From the NCBI RefSeq assembly GCF_025854275.1, contig NZ_CP107567.1, positions 6,200,001 to 6,264,000 on the forward strand: a stretch of DNA of 64,000 nt, given 5' to 3'. The notes beneath the pieces are model-generated. The model was not told where the DNA came from. It was given only the letters and a program-made list of their open reading frames with translations, and ran no database searches. Positions 1 to 9,041 of the stretch are shown in pieces. The stretch is from Streptomyces peucetius (lineage in GTDB: Bacteria > Actinomycetota > Actinomycetes > Streptomycetales > Streptomycetaceae). Made by a program: the position numbers and the translations under genes. Position 1 is the first letter of the stretch; each line of letters begins with the position of its first letter.

Positions 1-178
1 CCTGCTCCAGGGCGCGCTTCAGGCTCACGCTGGTGAACACGTCTTCCAGCAGGGACCGGCCGCTGACGGTGTACACCCACCCGTCACCCGCGACGTCCTT
101 GCCCGCGATGTAGAGGTCGTAGCTCTTGATATCGGAAGGTGCCTCGGCACTCTCCTCCTGCGCGGCTTCGCGAAGCAT
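1..178 (-). CDS. Partial N-terminus, possibly aldehyde dehydrogenase / acyl reductase
   Basis: Only the first 59 codons of this leftward gene are in the window. The start is ATG at 178-176, preceded by a GAAAGG ribosome binding site. The fragment reads MLREAAQEESAE, then DLYIAGKDVAGDGW and LKRALEQ. The DLYIxGK pattern is reminiscent of aldehyde dehydrogenase or LuxC-like acyl reductase N-termini, but the catalytic region lies outside the window, so the call is tentative. The gene diverges from the acyl carrier protein gene and its upstream region carries a leftward copy of the 11-bp repeat box found before the other operons here. It is therefore probably a member of the same biosynthetic cluster, which must extend to the left. 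Confidence 0.5.
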   Translation of the reverse strand, partial: MLREAAQEESAEAPSDIKSYDLYIAGKDVAGDGWVYTVSGRSLLEDVFTSVSLKRALEQ

Positions 179-237
179 CTTCAGCCTTTCACCTTTGGCG
201 AGCGGATTTTTCGAAGCAGTGCGAGCGTGGCAGCGGA

Positions 238-268
238 ATCTGACCCGGCGCTGACAGGGGGCTGATTC
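238..268 (-). promoter_or_regulatory. SARP-type direct repeat box, leftward
   Basis: Read on the minus strand, three heptamers follow each other at exact 11-bp steps: ATCAGCC (266-260), GTCAGCG (255-249) and GTCAGAT (244-238). On the plus strand this appears as CTGA at 240, 251 and 262. Eleven-bp-periodic heptamers just upstream of a -10 element are the usual binding site of SARP activators. A -10-like CACGCT lies 8 bp further on (229-224). The box points at the leftward gene starting at 178. The binding protein is inferred, not seen. Confidence 0.6.
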
Positions 269-290
269 AGCCAAGCCGGCCCCGCCGTCC

Positions 291-308
291 GTCAGTGGGG
301 CGTCAGCC
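291..308 (+). promoter_or_regulatory. SARP-type direct repeat box before the PKS operon
   Basis: GTCAGTG (291-297) and GTCAGCC (302-308) are separated by 4 bp, giving an 11-bp period. Eight bp after the second heptamer comes TTGCAT (317-322), which would place transcription start near 328-329. That coincides with the ATG of the acyl carrier protein gene, so the operon may be transcribed without a leader. The same layout is present at 10,022 and 14,080 and, inverted, at 238-268. Confidence 0.6.
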
Positions 309-328
309 TGCGCTGCTTGCATGACCGC

Positions 329-643
329 ATGCCACCCGTCGACAGCACTGTTCAGCGCCTGCGTGATCTGCCGCGCGCCGAACTCGCCGAAGAAATCGAG
401 TCGATCGTCCTCAAGAAATTCAGGGCGGTTCTCCTCATGGACGAATCCGAGGACCTTCCGCTCGACATCAGCTATTTCGATCTCGGACTCACCTCACTGC
501 GGCTGACCGAAATACGGCAGAGCCTGGAGCGGCTCCTTGATCTCTCCATCAACGTCAACGTGCTCTTCAACGAGCCGACGGTCGCCCATCTGGTGGACCA
601 CCTGACCCGGGCCGTCCAGGACAGTTCCTCTCAGGAAAGCTAA
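329..643 (+). CDS. Discrete acyl carrier protein
   Basis: This small acidic protein (104 aa from ATG 329; an in-frame TTG at 317 would add four residues) is a free-standing acyl carrier protein. It carries the phosphopantetheine attachment motif FDLGLTSLRLTEI, with the modified Ser at residue 56 of the ATG form, followed by the usual helix II. There is no ribosome binding site before either start, which fits leaderless transcription from the SARP-type promoter directly upstream. It ends 11 bp before the polyketide synthase start and shares its operon. Because the synthase has its own C-terminal carrier domain, this extra one probably holds a starter acyl group, perhaps from the acyl-CoA ligase downstream, or receives the product. 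That role is inference. Confidence 0.85.
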   Translation: MPPVDSTVQRLRDLPRAELAEEIESIVLKKFRAVLLMDESEDLPLDISYFDLGLTSLRLTEIRQSLERLLDLSINVNVLFNEPTVAHLVDHLTRAVQDSSSQES

Positions 644-654
644 GGAGTCTCTCC

Positions 655-3600
655 ATGCCGCGTGCGGAGTCCCAGCAGCCGCCCGAGCCGGTCGCGATCG
701 TCGGAATCGGTCTGCGATTCCCCGGCGGCAGCACCTCGCCCGACGAGTTCGACGCCTTCCTGCGGGAGGGACGCAGCGGGATCGGCCCGATCCCGCAGGA
801 CCGGTGGGACGTGGCCGCGTTCACCCCCGAGACCCCCGAGGACAAGGGGAAGATCCACACCACCGCGGGGGGCTTCCTCGACCGCGTGGACCTCTTCGAC
901 GCCGCCTTCTTCAACATCTCCCCGAAGGAGGCCCGGTACATGGACCCCCAGCAGCGCCTGCTGCTGGAGACCGCCTGGCAGGCCCTGGAGCACGCCAACA
1001 TCGACCCGGCACCGCTGCGCCGCGGCAACGGCGGCGTCTACGTCGGCGCCAGCTCCATCGACTACGCGCTCGAGCTGGAGTCCCTGCCGTACGAGGAGAT
1101 GGACGGCCACCTGGCCTCCGGCATCACGATGTTCCCGCTGTCGGGCCGGCTGTCGTACTTCCTGGGGTGGCGTGGACCCAGCATGAGCGTCGACACCGCC
1201 TGCTCGTCCTCCCTGGTCGCACTGCACCTGGCGGTGCAGGCCCTGCGCTCCGGCGAGACCGACATCGCGCTGTGCGGCGGCGTCAACGCCCTGCACCACC
1301 CGCGCATCCCGGTGATGTTCTCCAACGCACGGATGCTCGCCCCGGACGGGCAGTGCAAGACCTTCGACGAGTCGGCCGACGGCTACGCGCGCGCCGAGGG
1401 CTGCGGCGTCCTGGTCCTCAAGCTGCTCTCCGACGCCGAGCGTGACGGCGACCGGGTGCTTGCCCTCGTGCGCGGCACCGCCGTCGGCCAGGACGGCGAC
1501 AGCGCCGGACTGACCGTGCCCAACGGCCCCGCTCAGGAGAAGGTGATCCGCACCGCGCTGGCCACGGCCCGCCTCGCCCCCGAGAACATCCAGTACGTGG
1601 AGGCGCACGGCACCGGCACCCCGCTCGGCGACCCGATCGAGTTCGGCGCCATCGGGGACGTGTTCGCCGAGTCGCACACCGCCGACAACCCCGTGCTCGC
1701 CGCGTCGGTGAAGACCAACCTGGGCCACATGGAGCCGGCCTCCGGCATCGTCGGCGTCATCAAGACGGTGCTGCAGCTGCGCTCCGGCACCATCTACCCG
1801 CACCTGAACCTCACCACCCCGTCCGGGCGCATCCCCTGGGACCTCTACCCGCTGCGCGTGCCGACCGCCTGCGAGCCATGGCGGGCCGAGGTGCGCCGCG
1901 CGGTCGTGAACAGCTTCGGCTTCGCCGGCACCATCGGCGCGGTGGTCCTGGAGCAGGCACCGGAGGCGAGCCCCGCGCCGCAGTCCTCCGGCACGCCCGC
2001 CGCCCCGCTGTTCACTCTCTCCGCCAAGAGCTCCGCCGCCCTGCGCGAGCAGGCCGCGAACCACCGGCGGCTGCTCGACGAGCGGCCCGACCTCCCCCTC
2101 GAAGCCCTCTGCCACACCGCCAACGTCGCCCGCACCCACCATCCCTACCGCGTCGCCGCCCCGGTCGCCGACCGCGCCGCCCTGGCCCGGCTCCTGGACC
2201 GGGCGGCCGGCCAGGACCACGAGGGCCCCAGCGGCATCCGCAAGACGGCCTTCATGTTCACCGGCCAGGGCTCCCAGTACGCCGGCATGGGCGCCGCCCT
2301 CTACGAGGCCCTCCCGGAATTCCGCTCCCACGTCGACGCGTGCGACCGGCTGTTCGCGGAGCACCTGGACCGCTCCGTGCGCGACCTGCTGCTCGGCACC
2401 GCCGAAGACCCCGGGGCGATCGACCGCACCGAGTACACCCAGCCCGCCCTGTTCACTCTCGAGTACGCCCTCGCCCGGCAGTGGATGGCCTGGGGCGTGC
2501 GCCCCAACGTGCTCGTCGGGCACAGCATCGGCGAGGTCGTCGCCGCCGCGGTCGCCGGCCTGTTCAGCCTCCCCGACGCCGTGCGGCTGGTCGCCGCGCG
2601 GGCCCGGCTGATGCAGGCGGTGCGCGCCGAGGGCGGCATGGCCGCGGTCGCCGCCCCCGCCGAGGACGTCGAGCCGCTCCTGGAGAGCCGCCCCGACCTC
2701 GCCCTGGCCGCGGTCAACGCCCCCGACCAGTGCGTCGTCTCCGGCGCCCTTCCCGCCCTGGACGAGGTCTGCGCCATCCTCAAGGAGCGCGGCGTGCGCG
2801 TCGACCGGCTCGCGGTCTCGCACGCCTTCCACTCCCCGCAGATGGCCGAGGTCTACGACGACTTCCGCGCCGCACTCGACGGCATCGAGTTCCACGAGCC
2901 GGCCATCAGCCTGATCTCCAACGTGACCGGGCGGCTCGCCCGGTTCCGCGACATCGCCACCCCCGACTACTGGGTGCGGCACATCGGCGAACGCGTGCGT
3001 TTCCTGGACGGCATCCGCGCGGTGGCCCGGCGCGGCCGGCACGCCATGATCGAGATCGGCCCGCAGGCCGCGCTGACCGCGCTCGCCCGGCGCGGCGTCG
3101 CCGCCGAGGACCACCTGTGGCTGGCCAGCCTGCGCCGCCGGGACCGGACGGCCACCACCACCCTGACCGCACTCGCCGAGTACTACGCCGCCGGACTCAC
3201 CGTCTCCTGGCCCGGCTACCACGCCGGGCACGCCGTGCCGGCCAAGGCGGATCTGCCCACCTACGCCTTCCAGCGCAAGCGCTACTGGCTGCCGGCCGCC
3301 GGACCCCGCCGCGCCGCCGCGGGCGGCACCGCCCGCCACCCGCTGCTCGGCACCGAGGAGCGCTTCGCCTCGGGGGTACGGGAGTTCACCGCGGAGTTCA
3401 CCGCCGAGGACCTCGGCCCGCTCGCCGACCTGGCCGACGGCGGACGCACCACCCTGCCCGCCGGCGCCTACGTCGACCTGCTGTTCGCGATCCAGGACGC
3501 GGTCCGGGGCCACGCCCGGTCCGCCGTGCGCGACCTCCGGCTGCTCGCGCCGCTCGACGTTCCCGCCGAGACCAGGACCGCCCTGACCACCCGCTGGCGG

Positions 3601-6363
3601 CCGCTGCCGGGCGGGGGCGCCGAGGTGGCGGTGTTCACGGTCGTCGGCGGCGAGGAGGACGTGCACGCCACCGCGGTGATCGCCGCCGACCCCGAACCGG
3701 TGGTCCCCGTCTCCGAACTGGCCGAACTGGACGCGGGCCTCGCCCCCGCCGGAACGCAGATCGACGACGAGGACATCTACACCGACCTCGCCTCCGTCGG
3801 CCGCCCGCACGGCTCCCGGATGCGGCTGCTGCTGCGCGCCGCCCGGCACGCCGACGGCCTGGTCACCGGGGAGCTGACCGGCCGGAATGCCTCCGCCGTC
3901 GAACATGTGCCGGCGGAGCTCGTGGAGGCCGCCGTCCAGGCGTGCGTCGTCCTCGATCCCGAGGGCCCGGTGTTCGTGCCCCGCGGCGTCGCCTCGGTCC
4001 GCCACTTCCGCAAGCCCCGCGGCGAGGAGCTGCGCGTCCTCGCCCGGGTGCACGGCGACCAGGACCGCCGCACCGCCGACGTGCTGCTCCTGGAGAACGG
4101 CGACCCGGTCGCCGAACTGCTCGGCGTCCGGCTGGCCCGCCCCGAGGGCAGCACCGGCCGCCGCCGGTTCCTGCACCGCCCCGAGTGGGTCCGCCGCGCC
4201 CTGCCCGCACCGCAGACCACCGCCCCCGCCCGGCACGTCGTGCTGCTCGACCCGTCGCCCGCCCGCGCCGCCGACCTCGCCGGACGGCCCGGCCTGAAGC
4301 TCACCCGGGGCGCCGGCCTCACCGAACTCAAGGCGGCCCTGGAGGACCCCACCGTCACCGACGTCTGCCGCGTATGGCGGCAGTTCCCGCAGACCATGTC
4401 CGCCGACCGGCTGCGCGCCGAGTGCGAGGAGAACTACCGCGAACTGCTCGCCCTGATCACCGCGCTGGACGCCGCGGGCACCCCCCGGCCGCCCCGCCTG
4501 TGGCTGGTGACCGAGGGAGCCCAGTGGCTGCCCGGCGACCCGGCCGGCGACGGCGGACACCTGGCCGCCGCCACGCTCTGGGGCTTCGGCCGGGTGCTGC
4601 TCACCGAGTACCCCCAGTACCGGGCCACCCTGGTCGACGTCGCCCCCGGCAGCGGCCTGACCCCGCTGCTGGAGGAGTGGCACGCCGAACCGCCCGGCGA
4701 GTACCAGGTCGCCCACCGTCCGAACCGCCGCTACGTCCGCCGGCTCCTCTCCGGCGACGCCCCGCTCACCTGGTCCGGCGGCTTCGAACTGCGCGCCCCC
4801 GACTCGGGCGACCTGTCCGACCTCGCGTTGGTCGCCGCCACGGACGTGCCCCCGGGGGCCGACGAGGTCCAGATCCGCGTCCGGTCGGTCGGCCTGACCG
4901 CCGACGACGCCCGCACCGCCCTGGACACCGGCCGCGCGGAGCGCGAGGAACTGCTTGGCGCGGAGGAGGAGCCCCCGCCGCTGCTCGGCACCGCGGCCAC
5001 CGGCACGGTCCTCGCCGCGGCCGAGGGCACCGAGTTCGCGCCGGGCGACGACGTCCTCGTACGCCACGACGGCACGTTCCGCTCAACGCTCACCGTCCCC
5101 GCGGCGGCCGTGGTGCACGCCCCGCCCGCCGAAGAGGACGACGGCGCTCGGCACTTCCGCCTCGACGAGACCGGCGAAGCGCTGCGGACGGCCCTGTCGG
5201 ACCCGTCGGGACAGTCCTGGGTGACCCTCCCGGACGCCCCCGAGGCGGAGCCCGCCGCCCCCGCCGAGGAGGTCCCGGCCGCCCTGCGCCCGGACCGCAC
5301 CTACCTCGTCACCGGCGGTCTGGGCGGCCTCGGCCTGGTCACCGCCCGCAAGCTGATCGCCCTCGGCGCCCGCCACCTGACGCTGGTCAGCCGCAGCGGA
5401 CGGCCCACCGAGGAGGCCGCCCCCGTCCTCGCCGACCTCGCCGAGCACGCCGAACTCGACCTGGTCCGGGCCGACATCGGCCGTGCCGAGGACGTGCGGC
5501 GGCTGGTGCGGCACCTCGCGGACGGCCCGCACCCGGTGGGCGGGATCGTGCACGCCGCAGGCGCCTACGACAAGAAGCTCGTCGCCGAGCTGACCTGGGA
5601 GGCCATCGACGCCCAGCTGGAGGCCAAGGCGTACGGCGGCTGGCTGCTGCACGAGGCCGCCCAGTCCTCCTTCCCGGAACTGGACTTCTTCGTCACCTAC
5701 TCCTCGATCGCCTCGGTCCTCGGCGGCGCCACCCAGGGCCACTACGCCGCGGCCAGCGCCGCCCTCGACGCCCTCGCCGAGTGGCGCGGCCGGCGGGGCG
5801 TGCCCGGCCTGTCGGTGAACTGGGGCGCCTGGGCACGGGTCGGCATGTCGGCCCGCCTGGAGGAGCACCTCAGCCAGGAGATCGAACGCAGCGGCGTGCG
5901 CTTCTTCTCCCCGACCCGCGCCCTGGACACCCTGGCCAGGCTCTGGGGACGCCCCCGCACCCAGCGGGTGGTCGGCGAGTTCGACTGGGACCGCTACGTC
6001 GCGGGCAGCGTCACCGGCGACCTGTTCTACGACCGGCTCGCCCGCAACGCCTCCGACGACGACACCGGCCCCGACCTCACCGCGCTCGCCGCCCTCCCGC
6101 CGGCCGAGCGGACCGCCGCCGTGACCGGGGTCGTCCGCGAGAAGGTCGCCGCCGTCCTGCACCTGGAGGAGGGCGACGAACTGAACCCGAACACCGAGTT
6201 CGTCTCCTTGGGCCTGGACTCGCTGATGGCCCAGCAGGTCAAGGCCGCCCTGGAGCAGGCGTTCCGGCTGCCCCTGCCGGCCTCGCTCACCCACGACCAC
6301 CCGACCGTGCGGCAGCTGGCCCAGTTCCTCTGCGGGCAGCTCGAGCCGGTGCCGGCCGCCTGA
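655..6363 (+). CDS. Type I modular/iterative polyketide synthase, KS-AT-(DH)-psiKR-(ER remnant)-KR-ACP
   Basis: A 1,902-residue single-module synthase with start ATG 655 after AAGGAG. The ketosynthase (about 10-430) has its triad C183 (DTACSSSL), H318 (EAHGTGT) and H358 (NLGHMEP). The acyltransferase (about 530-830) has S624 in GHSIGE and the HAFH motif typical of malonyl-CoA selection. The dehydratase-like domain (about 895-1130) lacks its catalytic pair: HxxxGxxxxP has L926 for His, and the second motif has E1091 for Asp. A structural KR half (about 1180-1385) precedes a short stretch (about 1396-1540) that looks like the two ends of an enoylreductase without its NADPH-binding core. The catalytic ketoreductase follows (TGGLGGLG near 1553, S1684, Y1697). 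A carrier domain has S1856 in GLDSLM. There is no thioesterase. A single module with a discrete carrier protein suggests iterative use, making hydroxylated rather than fully reduced chains; this is inferred. Confidence 0.93.
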   Translation: MPRAESQQPPEPVAIVGIGLRFPGGSTSPDEFDAFLREGRSGIGPIPQDRWDVAAFTPETPEDKGKIHTTAGGFLDRVDLFDAAFFNISPKEARYMDPQQRLLLETAWQALEHANIDPAPLRRGNGGVYVGASSIDYALELESLPYEEMDGHLASGITMFPLSGRLSYFLGWRGPSMSVDTACSSSLVALHLAVQALRSGETDIALCGGVNALHHPRIPVMFSNARMLAPDGQCKTFDESADGYARAEGCGVLVLKLLSDAERDGDRVLALVRGTAVGQDGDSAGLTVPNGPAQEKVIRTALATARLAPENIQYVEAHGTGTPLGDPIEFGAIGDVFAESHTADNPVLAASVKTNLGHMEPASGIVGVIKTVLQLRSGTIYPHLNLTTPSGRIPWDLYPLRVPTACEPWRAEVRRAVVNSFGFAGTIGAVVLEQAPEASPAPQSSGTPAAPLFTLSAKSSAALREQAANHRRLLDERPDLPLEALCHTANVARTHHPYRVAAPVADRAALARLLDRAAGQDHEGPSGIRKTAFMFTGQGSQYAGMGAALYEALPEFRSHVDACDRLFAEHLDRSVRDLLLGTAEDPGAIDRTEYTQPALFTLEYALARQWMAWGVRPNVLVGHSIGEVVAAAVAGLFSLPDAVRLVAARARLMQAVRAEGGMAAVAAPAEDVEPLLESRPDLALAAVNAPDQCVVSGALPALDEVCAILKERGVRVDRLAVSHAFHSPQMAEVYDDFRAALDGIEFHEPAISLISNVTGRLARFRDIATPDYWVRHIGERVRFLDGIRAVARRGRHAMIEIGPQAALTALARRGVAAEDHLWLASLRRRDRTATTTLTALAEYYAAGLTVSWPGYHAGHAVPAKADLPTYAFQRKRYWLPAAGPRRAAAGGTARHPLLGTEERFASGVREFTAEFTAEDLGPLADLADGGRTTLPAGAYVDLLFAIQDAVRGHARSAVRDLRLLAPLDVPAETRTALTTRWRPLPGGGAEVAVFTVVGGEEDVHATAVIAADPEPVVPVSELAELDAGLAPAGTQIDDEDIYTDLASVGRPHGSRMRLLLRAARHADGLVTGELTGRNASAVEHVPAELVEAAVQACVVLDPEGPVFVPRGVASVRHFRKPRGEELRVLARVHGDQDRRTADVLLLENGDPVAELLGVRLARPEGSTGRRRFLHRPEWVRRALPAPQTTAPARHVVLLDPSPARAADLAGRPGLKLTRGAGLTELKAALEDPTVTDVCRVWRQFPQTMSADRLRAECEENYRELLALITALDAAGTPRPPRLWLVTEGAQWLPGDPAGDGGHLAAATLWGFGRVLLTEYPQYRATLVDVAPGSGLTPLLEEWHAEPPGEYQVAHRPNRRYVRRLLSGDAPLTWSGGFELRAPDSGDLSDLALVAATDVPPGADEVQIRVRSVGLTADDARTALDTGRAEREELLGAEEEPPPLLGTAATGTVLAAAEGTEFAPGDDVLVRHDGTFRSTLTVPAAAVVHAPPAEEDDGARHFRLDETGEALRTALSDPSGQSWVTLPDAPEAEPAAPAEEVPAALRPDRTYLVTGGLGGLGLVTARKLIALGARHLTLVSRSGRPTEEAAPVLADLAEHAELDLVRADIGRAEDVRRLVRHLADGPHPVGGIVHAAGAYDKKLVAELTWEAIDAQLEAKAYGGWLLHEAAQSSFPELDFFVTYSSIASVLGGATQGHYAAASAALDALAEWRGRRGVPGLSVNWGAWARVGMSARLEEHLSQEIERSGVRFFSPTRALDTLARLWGRPRTQRVVGEFDWDRYVAGSVTGDLFYDRLARNASDDDTGPDLTALAALPPAERTAAVTGVVREKVAAVLHLEEGDELNPNTEFVSLGLDSLMAQQVKAALEQAFRLPLPASLTHDHPTVRQLAQFLCGQLEPVPAA

Positions 6364-6381
6364 CGCACACAAGGACGGATC

Positions 6382-7998
6382 ATGACTGACACACCCAGCG
6401 GCACACCGAGGGAGCGCTGGACGCTCACCCACTCCTCACGGGCCCACGCCGGCAGCCGGCCGGACCACCCGGCGATCATCTGCGAGGGCCGCGTCACCAC
6501 CTACGACAAGCTGCACCGCGACAGCAACCGTGCCGCGCACGCCCTGCGCGCCGGCGGCGTGCGGCGCGGCGACCGGGTCGCCTACCTGGGGCGCGAATCG
6601 GAGAACTACTACGTGGTGATGCTCGCCTGCGCCAAGGCGGGCGCGGTCCTGGTGCCGGTCAACTGGCGGCTCACCCCGACCGAGGTGGACCACATCCTGC
6701 GCGACTCCGGCGCCGCCCTGATCTTCGTCGACGACGAGTTCTGGGACACCGTCGCCGCGGTGCGCCACCAACTGCCCGGTCTGCGGCGGGTGATCCGCGT
6801 CGACGGCACCGACGCCGACGGCGAACCCGCCCGCGGCACGGGCCTGCCCGCCTGGGCCGCCGACCAGCCCGACTCCGAGCCGGTGCCGGGCACCGGCCCC
6901 GACGACGCCGTGGTGCAGATCTACACCAGCGGCACCACCGGACTGCCCAAGGGCGCCGTCCTCGCCCACCGCAGCTTCTTCACCCTGCCGCACGCGATGC
7001 GCGAGCACGGCGTCGCCTGGATCGACTGGCTGCCCGACGACGTCAGCCTCATCTCGCTGCCGGGTTTCGGCGTCGCGGGCATCGGCTGGTTCCTGCACAC
7101 CTTCAACGCGGGCGGCACCAACGTGATCATGCCGCAGTTCGACCCGCAGGAAGCGGTCCGGCTGATCCGCACCCACAAGGTCACCACCACCTTCGCGGCC
7201 CCCGCCATGCTCCAGATGATGGCCGTCGAACGCGGCGCGGGACCGGAGGCGTTCACCTCCCTGCGCAAGATCGCCTACGGCGCGGCGCCCATGTCCGAGA
7301 CCCTGCTCAGGCAGTGCCTGGAGACCTACGGCTGCGAGTTCGCGCAGATCTACGCCAGTACCGAGACCGGCAGTGTGGCGGTGTGCCTGCCGCCCGAAGC
7401 GCACCACCCGGGCAGCCCGGTGCTGGACTCGGTCGGCAGGCCGTGCCCCGGCAACGAGGTCAAGGTGATCGGCCCCGACGGCGACCCCCTCCCGCCCGGG
7501 GAGATCGGCCAGATCTGCGTGCGCGCCCCGTCCCGGATGCTCGGCTACTGGAACCTGCCCGAGGCCACCGCGCGCACCCTGGTGGGGGAGTGGCTGCACA
7601 TGGGGGACGCCGGCTACCTCGACGAGGACGGCTACCTCCACCTGTGCGACCGCATCAACGACACGATTATCGTCGCCGGGCAGAACATCTACCCGGCCGA
7701 GGTCGAGAAGGCGCTCGCCGCGCACCCGGCCGTGGCGGACGCCGCCGTCGTCGGCCTGCCCGACGAGCACTGGGGCGAGAGCGTGCACGCGGTCGTCGTC
7801 CTGCGCCCCGGCGCCGAGGCGCACCCGCGCGAGCTGCTGCTCTCCCTGCGCGGCCGGCTCGCCGACTACAAGATCCCCACCGCCTACCACTTCACCGACT
7901 CCCTGCCCCGCAACCCCTCCGGCAAGATCCTGCGCCGCGCGGTGCGGGAGCGGCTGACGGCACCGGCCCGGGACCCGCTGGCCGGCACGGTCGCATGA
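6382..7998 (+). CDS. Acyl-CoA / acyl-ACP ligase (AMP-forming)
   Basis: A 538-residue ANL-superfamily ligase that should activate a carboxylic acid as an acyl-adenylate and pass it to CoA or to a carrier protein. Visible landmarks are the P-loop YTSGTTGLPKGA near residues 181-192, the ASTETG motif, the hinge region GDAGYLDEDGYLHLCDR, INDTIIVAGQNIYP and the C-terminal catalytic Lys K515 in NPSGKILRR. Start ATG 6382 follows AAGGA. It lies 18 bp after the synthase in the same operon, so it most likely supplies the starter unit or reactivates the product. The closest general relatives are FadD-type and 4-coumarate-type ligases; substrate cannot be read from the sequence. Confidence 0.88.
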   Translation: MTDTPSGTPRERWTLTHSSRAHAGSRPDHPAIICEGRVTTYDKLHRDSNRAAHALRAGGVRRGDRVAYLGRESENYYVVMLACAKAGAVLVPVNWRLTPTEVDHILRDSGAALIFVDDEFWDTVAAVRHQLPGLRRVIRVDGTDADGEPARGTGLPAWAADQPDSEPVPGTGPDDAVVQIYTSGTTGLPKGAVLAHRSFFTLPHAMREHGVAWIDWLPDDVSLISLPGFGVAGIGWFLHTFNAGGTNVIMPQFDPQEAVRLIRTHKVTTTFAAPAMLQMMAVERGAGPEAFTSLRKIAYGAAPMSETLLRQCLETYGCEFAQIYASTETGSVAVCLPPEAHHPGSPVLDSVGRPCPGNEVKVIGPDGDPLPPGEIGQICVRAPSRMLGYWNLPEATARTLVGEWLHMGDAGYLDEDGYLHLCDRINDTIIVAGQNIYPAEVEKALAAHPAVADAAVVGLPDEHWGESVHAVVVLRPGAEAHPRELLLSLRGRLADYKIPTAYHFTDSLPRNPSGKILRRAVRERLTAPARDPLAGTVA

Positions 7999-8036
7999 CA
8001 CCGCGTCAGCCACCGCGGACAGAAAGGTCGTCGCCC

Positions 8037-9041
8037 ATGAACGGGCCCCTGCACGTCGGCATCCTGCTGCCCACCCGGGAACAGGCCATCAACGGCACCT
8101 ACGCGGCGGCCCCGCTGCTGGGCTTCGCCCGGCAGGCCGAGGCCCTGGGATTCGACTCCCTCTGGGCGGGCGACTCGCTCACCGCCCGCCCCCGCCTGGA
8201 CCCGCTCGTCGTCCTGGCCGCCGCTGCCGCCGCCACCGAGCGGATCACCGTCGGCACCGCCGCCCTGACCCCGGCCCTGCGCCACCCGCTGATCGGCGCC
8301 AACATGGTCGCGAGCCTCAGCCACGTGGCCGCGGGCCGGCTGGTCCTCGGGCTCGGCTCCGGCTTCCCCATGCCCGAGACGGAGGAGGAGTTCGCCTCGG
8401 TCGGCGCCAGCTTCACCGGCCGCGTCGGACGCCTCGACGAGATCACCGCCCTGTGGCGCACGGCCTGGCGCGCCGGACAGGAGGGCGAACCGGCCGACTT
8501 CCAGGGCAGGTACTGGCAGGCCGACCACCTCGACCGGCTGCCCTCCCCGGCCACCGCCGGCGGCCCGCCGCTGTGGCTGGCCGGCAGCGACACCCCCAAG
8601 GTGCTCGCCCGCGCCGCCACCCGCTACGACGGCTGGCTGCCGTTCCTGCCCGACCCCGACGCCTACGGCCGGGCCCGCCGCCGGATCGCCGAGCTCGCCG
8701 AGGAGGCGGGCCGCCCCGCCGGCGCCGTCACCCCCGCCCTGTACGCGACGATCACGGTGAACCGCGACGAGCGGGCGGCCGAGGCCGAACTGGAGCACTA
8801 CATCAGCCACTACTACGGCCGTTCCCTCGATCAGATGCGCACCATCCAGGCCTACGCCTGGGGCAGCGCCGAGAAGTGCGCCGAATGGCTCGGCGGCTAC
8901 GTCCGGGCCGGCGCCCGCCACCTGGTCCTGAGGATCGGATCGCTCGACCCGGAACCGCAGTTGAAGGAGATCGCCGAGGTGCTGCTGCCCGCGGTACGCG
9001 CCCTCGGCCCGTCCACCACCGTGGGGAGTACACAGTCGTGA
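8037..9041 (+). CDS. Luciferase-like (LLM class) flavin- or F420-dependent oxidoreductase
   Basis: A 334-residue TIM-barrel protein of the bacterial-luciferase superfamily, starting at ATG 8037 after AGAAAGG. Family signatures include the first strand VGILLPTREQ, then GFDSLWAGDSL, the ITVGTAAL strand, GRLVLGLGSG and PPLWLAGSD, which bind a flavin or deazaflavin cofactor. Such enzymes act as two-component monooxygenases or as F420-dependent hydride-transfer enzymes. Its place between the acyl-CoA ligase and the thioesterase, with a GTGA overlap at its 3' end, makes it a tailoring enzyme of the polyketide pathway. Monooxygenation, for instance Baeyer-Villiger-like or alpha-oxidative, or a reductive step is possible; the sequence does not decide. 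Confidence 0.85.
   Translation: MNGPLHVGILLPTREQAINGTYAAAPLLGFARQAEALGFDSLWAGDSLTARPRLDPLVVLAAAAAATERITVGTAALTPALRHPLIGANMVASLSHVAAGRLVLGLGSGFPMPETEEEFASVGASFTGRVGRLDEITALWRTAWRAGQEGEPADFQGRYWQADHLDRLPSPATAGGPPLWLAGSDTPKVLARAATRYDGWLPFLPDPDAYGRARRRIAELAEEAGRPAGAVTPALYATITVNRDERAAEAELEHYISHYYGRSLDQMRTIQAYAWGSAEKCAEWLGGYVRAGARHLVLRIGSLDPEPQLKEIAEVLLPAVRALGPSTTVGSTQS

Noticed and set aside
1398..1399. CRISPR arrays anywhere in the window
   Set aside because: No regularly spaced repeats with unique spacers were seen; short repeats at 27,100 and 46,285 are too few and too close. The coordinates given are only a placeholder.
640..5067. A 1,475-codon open frame on the minus strand opposite the polyketide synthase
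   Set aside because: It mirrors a GC-rich coding sequence, has no domain or start signal, and its composition (Gly/Ala/Arg/Val runs) is typical of antisense shadows.
4840..5260. A functional enoylreductase domain in the synthase
   Set aside because: The segment is about 145 residues against roughly 300 expected and lacks the NADPH-binding glycine motif.
1878..6389. A 1,503-codon second frame on the same strand as the synthase
   Set aside because: Arg/Pro-rich out-of-frame translation of the synthase, whose own frame has all catalytic motifs.
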